This document shows positions 6,981-11,816 of a DNA stretch of 13,799 bases, piece by piece (positions within the stretch are counted from its first letter, which is position 1; each line of letters starts with the position of its first letter). The position numbers and the translations under genes are program-made. The DNA lies in contig DASVSC010000118.1 of NCBI GenBank assembly GCA_036388295.1, forward strand, positions 1-13,799. Direction: 5' to 3'. The notes under the pieces are model-generated. The model saw only the letters and a list, made by a program, of their open reading frames with translations, made no database searches and was not told where the DNA came from. Origin of the DNA: RYN-431 sp036388295. Lineage in GTDB: Bacteria; Planctomycetota; Phycisphaerae; Tepidisphaerales; Tepidisphaeraceae.

Positions 6981-7049
6981 GCCGCAGATGCACGCAGATA
7001 AACGCAGATCAAGAGACACATTCTTGTCTAATCTGCGTCCATCTGTGGC
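6981..7049. repeat. Large imperfect palindrome built from a 10-bp CGCAGAT repeat
   Basis: The left arm holds three 10-bp direct repeats starting with CGCAGAT (6983, 6993, 7003). The right arm (7031-7049) is the reverse complement of the first 19 bases with two mismatches. Between them AGACA (7014-7018) and TGTCT (7025-7029) form an inner stem with a six-base loop. The whole could fold into a long hairpin on either strand and lies between the convergent ends of recN and the thioesterase gene. From memory, similar CGCAGATnnA palindromes recur between genes in planctomycetes and other phyla; this was not verified. It may be a bidirectional terminator or a REP/MITE-like element. Confidence 0.85.
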
Positions 7050-7067
7050 CACTCTTGCACCGCTTCA

Positions 7068-7484
7068 TTATGTGATCAGATTCGGAGCCGGCGGCTTCGC
7101 TGCGTTCACCCAGTCCGGGATTTGCTGCAACTCGCCGTTGCGGTCAACACAGGCGATGGTCGTCGTTCCCTCGGCCAACAGCGTCGTGCCACGCTTCAAC
7201 TCGTACGCATGGTCATAGCGGACGGTCGTCGACTTCATCAGCTTCGTCGTCAGCATCAGTTCTTCGTCGTACCGCGCGGGCGCACGGTATTTGATCTCGG
7301 CCTTGGCGACCACGAAGAAGACGCCGGCCTTTTCCAGGTCCGCGTAGCTGTGCCCCTGCAGGCGGAGCAGTTCGACGCGGCCGATCTCAAAATACTGCAG
7401 GTAGCGGCTGTGGTGCAGGTAACCCATCCCGTCCACTTCGGGGTAGCGGACGCGCAACGTGATGCTTTGTTCGAGCAAGGCCAT
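7068..7484 (-). CDS. 4HBT hotdog-fold acyl-CoA thioesterase
   Basis: The 138-residue protein belongs to the 4-hydroxybenzoyl-CoA thioesterase group (YbgC/FadM-like), which hydrolyses acyl-CoA or acyl-ACP thioesters in the cytosol. The N-terminus RVRYPEVDGMGYLHHSRYLQYFE matches the family's active-site loop and start of the central hotdog helix, with Asp18 as the likely catalytic residue. The rest (IKYRAPARYDEELMLTT, YELKRGTTLLAEGTTTIACVD) gives the expected strands. The start ATG 7484 is set by this loop and by a TATAAA seven bases upstream; the longer open frame, to 7721, is antisense to rpiA. There are no tol-pal genes nearby, so a YbgC name is not justified. It is divergent from rpiA and the substrate is unknown. 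Confidence 0.9.
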   Translation of the reverse strand: MALLEQSITLRVRYPEVDGMGYLHHSRYLQYFEIGRVELLRLQGHSYADLEKAGVFFVVAKAEIKYRAPARYDEELMLTTKLMKSTTVRYDHAYELKRGTTLLAEGTTTIACVDRNGELQQIPDWVNAAKPPAPNLIT

Positions 7485-7491
7485 GACAGGG

Positions 7492-7520
7492 TTTATACCG
7501 TCCTCGGCTCCGGAGTTCAT
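7492..7520 (-). promoter_or_regulatory. Putative leaderless promoter of the thioesterase gene
   Basis: On the minus strand ATGAAC (7520-7515), a 17-nt spacer and TATAAA (7497-7492) precede the ATG at 7484 by exactly seven bases, the same geometry as the two promoters at the hisD junction. The -10 box is strong for such GC-rich DNA and the -35 is weak. No Shine-Dalgarno sequence is present. Confidence 0.5.
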
Positions 7521-7547
7521 TGCGTCGGCGTCGAACTGCGTTACCTT
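7520..7547 (+). promoter_or_regulatory. Weak candidate promoter of rpiA
   Basis: TTGCGT (7520-7525), a 16-nt spacer and TACCTT (7542-7547) lie in the 73-bp gap between the thioesterase gene and rpiA. Transcription would start only a few bases before the ATG at 7558. The match is modest and there is no Shine-Dalgarno site. Confidence 0.25.
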
Positions 7548-7557
7548 CGCCGGCACC

Positions 7558-8235
7558 ATGGACCCGAAACAGAACGCCGCCCGTGCCGCCCTCGCCCACG
7601 TCCGCAGCGGCATGACGCTCGGGCTCGGCACCGGCTCGACGGCCAAGTGGTTCATCGAGTTCCTGGCGGCCGAACTGAAGGCCGGGCGGCTAAGCGGCAT
7701 TCGCGGCGTGCCGACCAGCACTCAATCCGACGACCAGGCGACTTCGCTCGGCATCCCACTCGTCGACTTCTCACAAGTCGAGCAGTGCGACTTGACCGTC
7801 GATGGCGCCGACGAAGTCGCGCCATCGCTGACGCTGATCAAAGGCCTCGGCGGCGCGCTGCTTCGTGAGAAAATCGTCGCCCAAAACTCCAAGCGTCTGA
7901 TCATCATTGCCGACGAGAGCAAAGTGGTGCAGCAGTTGGGCAGCAAGAGCCCGCTGCCAGTCGAAATCGCCCCGTTCGCACGGCCGACGAGTGAACGCTT
8001 CCTCCGGTCGCTCGGCTGCACGCCGACGCTACGGAAACGCGCGACCGGCCAGGATTACGTTACCGACAACGGCAACCTGATCTTCGACTGCCGCTTCGAC
8101 GCCATTGATGACGCGGCCAAGCTGGATCGTGATCTTCGCTCCCACGCGGGCATCGTCGAAACAGGCTTATTCGTCGGCATCGCTGAACTCGCCATCGTCG
8201 GCACGGTGGACGGGTATCGCGCGTTACGGCGTTAA
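7558..8235 (+). CDS. rpiA: Ribose-5-phosphate isomerase A
   Basis: RpiA interconverts ribose 5-phosphate and ribulose 5-phosphate in the non-oxidative pentose phosphate pathway. The 225-residue length matches the family. The phosphate-binding GLGTGSTAKWF (residues 22-32), the acidic DLTVDGADEV (78-87) and KGLGGALLREKIVA (95-108, with Glu104 as the catalytic base) are intact. The C-terminal GLFVGIAELAIVGTVDG is also typical. ATG 7558 is chosen because the family begins about 20 residues before the first glycine loop. Its TAA stop overlaps the stop of the convergent ketosynthase gene, leaving no room for a terminator between them. Confidence 0.97.
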   Translation: MDPKQNAARAALAHVRSGMTLGLGTGSTAKWFIEFLAAELKAGRLSGIRGVPTSTQSDDQATSLGIPLVDFSQVEQCDLTVDGADEVAPSLTLIKGLGGALLREKIVAQNSKRLIIIADESKVVQQLGSKSPLPVEIAPFARPTSERFLRSLGCTPTLRKRATGQDYVTDNGNLIFDCRFDAIDDAAKLDRDLRSHAGIVETGLFVGIAELAIVGTVDGYRALRR

Positions 8236-9482
8236 ACCTGCTTCAGCACGATCGCGCTGTTCTTGCTCCCGAACGCGATGCAGTTGCAGAGCGCTACGCG
8301 GACTGGGTGGGCCCGACTCCCTTCGGCCACGTAATCCAAATCGCATTCCGGGTCGGGTTGCGTCAGGTTGATCGTGGGGTGCAGGCGGCCGCTTTGCATC
8401 ATCAACACCGTCGCCGCGATGCCGGCCGCCCCGCCGGCGCCCTGAGGATGGCCGACGAAGCTTTTCGTCGCGCTCATCGGCGTATTTGCGGCGTGGTCCT
8501 CGAATACGCGTTTAAGCGCGGCCGTTTCTAAGCGGTCGTTCAGCTGCGTGCCGGTGCCATGCAGGTTGACGTAATCGACGTCGCGCGGGTTGACGCCCGC
8601 GGCCATCAGCGCCTCGCCGATCGCGCGGGTGCATTCGGCCAAGTCTGGCGCGATCTGCACGCGGTGAAACGCGTCGCACGTGCTGGCGTAGCCGGCGATT
8701 TCTGCAAGCGGAATCGCCCCGCGCTTCGCCGCATGCTCGGCCGTTTCCAGCACGAACATCCAGGCCCCCTCGCCGAGGATGAAGCCGTCGCGGTCGGCAT
8801 TGAACGGCCGGCTGGCCAATGCAGGGCTCTCGAAGTGGCGGGTGCTGATCACGCCCATGAGTTCGAAGCCGGCCAAGATGCCGGGCATGATCGGCGCGTC
8901 CGCGCCGCCGGCGATCATCACGTCTGTCGCGCCGCTTTGCAGCGTCATCATCGCGTGCCCGATCGCGTCTGTGCTGCTCGCGCAGCCGGTCGACAGCACA
9001 TGGCTCGGCCCGCGCAGTTTCAGCTGAATTGAAAGCTCACTCGACAAGTTTCCGTGCGTTCCGGCGGTGATCGCGAACGGACTCGGCTTCCCGCCGGCCG
9101 CGAACATGCGGCGGTACTGGTCCTCAACAAAACCCAGTCCGCCACCGCCCGTACCCAGCGTCACGCCGATCCGCCGCTGGAATGCGACATCGTCCGGCGA
9201 CACCTGTAGGCCCGCGTGCTTCATTGCCTCTTTCGCGGCGGCGACCGCGAATGGAATCATACGTGGCGTCCGCCGCACGTCCGCAGCGGGCACGGCAGAA
9301 AGCGGATCAAAGTCGTCTACGATGCCGGCGTAGCGGGTCTTCAGACCGACCGTGTCGAACGCGGTAATCGACTTGACGCCGCTTCGGCCGGCAAGGCAGG
9401 CGTCATCAAACGCAACACGCCCGACGCCATTCGGCGAAACGACACCCAGGCCGGTGATGACGATGCGGGGACGAGCGGTCAA
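8232..9482 (-). CDS. Beta-ketoacyl-ACP synthase, FabF-like
   Basis: The 416-residue protein is a condensing enzyme of the KAS I/II (FabF) type, which joins malonyl-ACP to an acyl chain. The catalytic set is complete: Cys167 (STGCASSTDAIG), His308 (NLHGTGTQLND), Lys340 and His345 (KSFVGHPQGAGG). NADRDGFILGEGA and the start PRIVITGLGVVSPNG are also typical. The motifs TGCASS and HGTGT differ from the FabF forms TACAS and HGTST and recall polyketide-type or accessory ketosynthases, so this may be a specialised paralogue rather than the housekeeping FabF. No acpP, fabD or fabG lies nearby. The start is TTG at 9482, ten bases after an AGGA site; an in-frame stop lies three codons upstream and no ATG is available. 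It follows comB by 12 bases and is likely co-transcribed. Confidence 0.92.
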   Translation of the reverse strand: MTARPRIVITGLGVVSPNGVGRVAFDDACLAGRSGVKSITAFDTVGLKTRYAGIVDDFDPLSAVPAADVRRTPRMIPFAVAAAKEAMKHAGLQVSPDDVAFQRRIGVTLGTGGGGLGFVEDQYRRMFAAGGKPSPFAITAGTHGNLSSELSIQLKLRGPSHVLSTGCASSTDAIGHAMMTLQSGATDVMIAGGADAPIMPGILAGFELMGVISTRHFESPALASRPFNADRDGFILGEGAWMFVLETAEHAAKRGAIPLAEIAGYASTCDAFHRVQIAPDLAECTRAIGEALMAAGVNPRDVDYVNLHGTGTQLNDRLETAALKRVFEDHAANTPMSATKSFVGHPQGAGGAAGIAATVLMMQSGRLHPTINLTQPDPECDLDYVAEGSRAHPVRVALCNCIAFGSKNSAIVLKQV

Positions 9483-9494
9483 ACCGAATCAATC

Positions 9495-10223
9495 CTAGTC
9501 GCCCCACCGGCGGACGACCAGCACCCCCGCCTCCGGCACGACCCGGCAAGCGACGGCGACGCTGTCTAATTGGCCGCAAACATCCACGTCACTTATCAGG
9601 CCGCCGCGCTTGAGGTTGTGGCCCGAAAAGGTTTCGCGGAACACGTCGCCGAGCTTATCGCGAGCGGCGGTCCAGGCGATCCGCGCAAGGCGGGCGGTGT
9701 CGTTCTCAAGCTCGGCATCAGGCAGATGGGCCAGGACCGCGCCGCAGCCGATCAGGTCTTCGAGCGACAGTTCGCCTTGCGTACCCGAGCAGACGAACGT
9801 CGCCGGCCGCCCGATCCGCCGGACCGCAGTGGCGGTGGCGGCCGCGTTGACGACGGCGCCCGTCAGCAATGTCCCCGCCGATTGTGACGCCACCAAGGCG
9901 CGGGTGCCGTTGGTGGTCGCCATCAGGATTGTCTTATTCTGGCAGCGTTCCACAGTGAAGTCGGCCGGGCTGTTGCCGAGGTCGAAGTCGGGCGGCCGCA
10001 GCGTGTGCAGTTCGCCGGCGAGGCATTTCGGGCCGTCGAACGCGGCGGCCGCGGCGCGGGCGTTGTCCAACGTGCCGAAGACCCGTACCCCTTCAGCCCC
10101 GGCCGCGATGGCGTAGGCCATGGTGGTGGTTGCCCGCAGGACGTCAAACACGACGGCCGTGCGGCCGGTAAGGGCATCGGGGGTCAGCAGCGACGGCAGA
10201 GAAAGCACGCGTACGGACGGCAT
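9495..10223 (-). CDS. comB: ComB-like 2-phosphosulfolactate phosphatase
   Basis: ComB removes phosphate from 2-phosphosulfolactate in coenzyme M biosynthesis; many bacterial homologues occur without the rest of that pathway and their role is unclear. The protein (242 residues from ATG 10223) has the family motifs VVFDVLRATTTMA, LAGELHTLRPPDFDLGNSP, MATTNGTRAL, VNAAATATAV, FVCSGTQGELSLEDLIGCG and a basic-acidic C-terminus. The family normally starts 20-30 residues before FDVLRATTT, which favours ATG 10223. However, the strongest Shine-Dalgarno sequence of the window lies at 10281-10275, just before an in-frame TTG at 10271 that would add 16 residues. No comA, comC or sulfonate genes are in view. 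The downstream partner is the ketosynthase gene, 12 bases away. Confidence 0.88.
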   Translation of the reverse strand: MPSVRVLSLPSLLTPDALTGRTAVVFDVLRATTTMAYAIAAGAEGVRVFGTLDNARAAAAAFDGPKCLAGELHTLRPPDFDLGNSPADFTVERCQNKTILMATTNGTRALVASQSAGTLLTGAVVNAAATATAVRRIGRPATFVCSGTQGELSLEDLIGCGAVLAHLPDAELENDTARLARIAWTAARDKLGDVFRETFSGHNLKRGGLISDVDVCGQLDSVAVACRVVPEAGVLVVRRWGD

Positions 10224-10274
10224 TCGCTTCTTGTAAAGCAACAGAACGGGAAGTGCTTTGAATTCAGCCAAAAG

Positions 10275-10281
10275 CCTCCTT
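10275..10281 (-). promoter_or_regulatory. Strong Shine-Dalgarno sequence upstream of comB
   Basis: AAGGAGG on the minus strand is a perfect anti-SD match. It lies only three bases before an in-frame TTG (10271) and about 50 bases before the preferred ATG (10223). Spacing to the TTG is short. It either shows that comB really begins at the TTG or belongs to a leader that affects comB translation. Confidence 0.5.
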
Positions 10282-10354
10282 AATTCGAGCAGTCGTCTGC
10301 AGTCCGCGAAGGGACTACCGGGCTTTCAAAATTGGCGACGGCTACAGGCAAAAG

Positions 10355-10383
10355 TTGTTCGCCGCACGGCTTTTACCTACGAT
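10355..10383 (+). promoter_or_regulatory. Candidate promoter of sdhB
   Basis: TTGTTC (10355-10360), a 17-nt spacer and TACGAT (10378-10383) precede sdhB, giving an untranslated leader of about 20 bases with no Shine-Dalgarno site. GCAAAAG (10348-10354) and CTTTTAC (10370-10376) form a near-perfect dyad around the -35 region and could be an operator. The 188-bp gap between comB and sdhB (10224-10411) holds this promoter and the comB leader; I see no RNA gene in it. Confidence 0.4.
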
Positions 10384-10411
10384 CGGCGTGACGGCCTTTG
10401 TCGTCCGATTT

Positions 10412-11203
10412 ATGAGCACTTCTTCGACCACAACCGCCACGACTTCGAACGCTTCGACGATCACGATCCGCCTCAAGCGCCAGGACGGCCCGGATAAGCC
10501 GTCGCGCTGGGAAGAGTTCGCCGTGCCCAAACGGCCGAACATGAACATCATCAGCTGTTTGCAGTGGATCGCGGCGAACCCGACGACGGTCGAAGGAAAG
10601 GCCACCACCGTCCCCGTCTGGGACAGCGGCTGTCTGGAAGAAGTCTGCGGCGCCTGCACGATGATCATCAACGGCAAAGCCCGCCAAAGCTGCTCGGCGC
10701 TGGTCGACCGCGTCTCGCCCGACGGCAGCCCGATCACGCTCGAGCCGATGACCAAGTTCCCGCTCGTGCGTGATCTGTGGGTCGACCGCAGCCGGCTTTT
10801 CAATGACCTGGCCCGCGTGAAGGCGTGGGTGCCGATCGACAGCACATACGACCTAGGCCCCGGCCCGCCCATCAGTCAGGAACTGCAGGACGAGCGTTAC
10901 CCGCTCAGCCGCTGCATCACCTGCGGCTGTTGCCTGGAAGCCTGCCCGCAGTACACGCCGACGAACAAGTTCGTCGGTGCCGCCGTCATCAGCCAGGCGC
11001 GGTTGTTCAACATCCATCCGATCGGCAAGGCCCTGCAGGAGGACCGCCTGAACGCCCTGATGGGCGAAGGCGGCGTCCACGAATGCGGCAAGGCCGGCAA
11101 CTGCGTGCAGGTCTGCCCGAAGGAAATCCCACTGCTGGAAAGCATCGCCGCCGTGCAACGGCAGGCGACGGTGCACACGATCAAGCGGTTTTTCAGTAAG
11201 TGA
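10412..11203 (+). CDS. sdhB: Succinate dehydrogenase / fumarate reductase iron-sulfur subunit
   Basis: SdhB carries electrons from the flavoprotein SdhA through three Fe-S clusters to quinone in the membrane anchor. The 263-residue product has a Ser/Thr-rich N-terminus, then the [2Fe-2S] set C74-x4-C79-x2-C82-x11-C94 (GCLEEVCGACTM). Two further cluster motifs follow: C168-x2-C171-x2-C174-x3-C178-P (CITCGCCLEACP) and C225-x5-C231-x3-C235-P (CGKAGNCVQVCPKEIP). These are the normal [2Fe-2S], [4Fe-4S] and [3Fe-4S] sets; the CxxCGCCLEACPQ form resembles the Bacillus-type (non-classical) enzymes. ATG 10412 fits the family start and the upstream promoter. No sdhA or sdhC lies on either side: comB is divergent upstream and a ferredoxin follows, which is unusual. 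A GlpC/HdrC-type protein is less likely because the N-terminal [2Fe-2S] domain is complete. Confidence 0.93.
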   Translation: MSTSSTTTATTSNASTITIRLKRQDGPDKPSRWEEFAVPKRPNMNIISCLQWIAANPTTVEGKATTVPVWDSGCLEEVCGACTMIINGKARQSCSALVDRVSPDGSPITLEPMTKFPLVRDLWVDRSRLFNDLARVKAWVPIDSTYDLGPGPPISQELQDERYPLSRCITCGCCLEACPQYTPTNKFVGAAVISQARLFNIHPIGKALQEDRLNALMGEGGVHECGKAGNCVQVCPKEIPLLESIAAVQRQATVHTIKRFFSK

Positions 11204-11206
11204 TGC

Positions 11207-11229
11207 ATTCGCCAGCCGGGCTGGCGAAT
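11207..11229 (+). repeat. Perfect 10-bp hairpin between sdhB and the ferredoxin gene
   Basis: ATTCGCCAGC (11207-11216), loop CGG and GCTGGCGAAT (11220-11229) form a perfect stem that starts three bases after the sdhB stop. No T-run follows on either strand, so a classical intrinsic terminator is not supported. It could protect the sdhB mRNA 3' end, attenuate read-through into the ferredoxin gene, or be a copy of a small extragenic palindrome. Confidence 0.8.
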
Positions 11230-11243
11230 TCTATGGGCGTGCG

Positions 11244-11249
11244 TATGGT
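11244..11249 (+). promoter_or_regulatory. Possible -10 box of the ferredoxin gene
   Basis: TATGGT ends six bases before the ferredoxin ATG at 11256, close to the seven-base spacing of the leaderless promoters elsewhere in the window. No convincing -35 box is visible; the expected place overlaps the hairpin's right arm. Confidence 0.3.
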
Positions 11250-11255
11250 GCTGAC

Positions 11256-11618
11256 ATGCCCACGCTCACTATCGAATCGATCGGACAGTTCGACGTCCCG
11301 GCCGGCAAGCGGCTGATCCGCGCGATCCTGGATATCGCCAAGGCCGACCAGCATTACAGCTGCGGCGGACAGGCCAAGTGCACGACGTGCCGGGTGCAGT
11401 TCGTCAGCGGCGAGCCGACGCAGGTCACGCAGGCGGAAATGGACCTCATCGCGGCCGGCAAGTTCGCGCCGCAGGCGGGCGAGCGGCTGAGCTGTCAGGT
11501 GCTGGTCGAAAACGACATGACGATCAAGCTGCTGGTGCCCAAGCCGCCGAACAAAGCACCGGCGCAGCCGGCCGAAGAGATCGTGCCGCCAGCGGTTTGG
11601 GTCGGTCAGTCGGCGTAA
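11256..11618 (+). CDS. Adrenodoxin-type [2Fe-2S] ferredoxin
   Basis: This 120-residue protein is a small soluble electron carrier. The cluster ligands are C36-x5-C42-x2-C45-x34-C80 (YSCGGQAKCTTCRVQF ... GERLSCQV), the adrenodoxin/Fdx spacing rather than the plant x4 type. The N-terminal strands (TLTIESIGQFDVPAGKRL) and the long helix before the cluster loop are as expected. After residue 95 there is a Pro/Ala-rich tail (KPPNKAPAQPAEE) not needed for the fold. It lies 52 bases after sdhB and may be co-transcribed with it or have its own promoter. There are no isc genes nearby, so an Isc role is not indicated and the redox partner is unknown. Its TAA ends at the base before the convergent zinc-ribbon stop begins. 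Confidence 0.92.
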   Translation: MPTLTIESIGQFDVPAGKRLIRAILDIAKADQHYSCGGQAKCTTCRVQFVSGEPTQVTQAEMDLIAAGKFAPQAGERLSCQVLVENDMTIKLLVPKPPNKAPAQPAEEIVPPAVWVGQSA

Positions 11619-11804
11619 TCAGGCGGGCGACGGGGCGGGCGTCGCGGCGGGCATCGCGGGCGGGACGCGCAGCAGGCACTGGCAGTGCTGACACCGCACG
11701 ACCTGACCGCGCACTTCCGGCGGGACGGCCAGCAGCTTCCGGCATGACAGGTTCGGACAAAGAATCTGGGCCGGTGCGGGCCCGCGTGAGGGTTTAGCGG
11801 ACAT
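11619..11804 (-). CDS. Small zinc-ribbon protein
   Basis: The 61-residue protein has a single four-cysteine zinc ribbon, C16-x4-C21 and C38-x2-C41 (ILCPNLSCRKLLAVPPEV ... VVRCQHCQCLLRVPP), flanked by Pro/Ala-rich ends. The 'CPxC..L.VP...G..VRCxxC...L.VP' layout is typical of MJ0042-like ribbons that are frequent in planctomycete proteins, often at the N-terminus of larger proteins; here it stands alone. One extra Cys lies at 43. No transmembrane segment is seen. It starts 12 bases after the TIGR03790 gene stop on the same strand and is probably the last gene of that operon. It may be a structural or nucleic-acid-binding adaptor; its function is unknown. Confidence 0.72.
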   Translation of the reverse strand: MSAKPSRGPAPAQILCPNLSCRKLLAVPPEVRGQVVRCQHCQCLLRVPPAMPAATPAPSPA

Positions 11805-11816
11805 GGCTATCGGTCA

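Noticed and set aside
6983..7012. Three CGCAGAT repeats as a possible CRISPR array
   Set aside because: Units are 10 bp with no spacers of 25-40 bp and no cas genes; the inverted second arm marks a palindromic element instead.
7068..7484. Naming the thioesterase ybgC of the Tol-Pal system
   Set aside because: No tolQ, tolR, tolA, tolB or pal gene is adjacent, so only the fold-level assignment is supported.
10301..10316. Small AGTCC/GGACT stem-loop in the comB-sdhB gap, considered as a riboswitch or attenuator
   Set aside because: A five-base stem with a six-base loop is expected by chance and nothing around it matches a known riboswitch core.
10412..11203. Alternative reading of sdhB as a GlpC/HdrC-like iron-sulfur protein
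   Set aside because: The complete N-terminal [2Fe-2S] motif and the three-cluster order are those of succinate dehydrogenase / fumarate reductase subunit B.
11207..11229. Hairpin as an intrinsic terminator of sdhB
   Set aside because: No run of T follows the stem on the plus strand, nor on the minus strand, so it is listed as a repeat/hairpin only.
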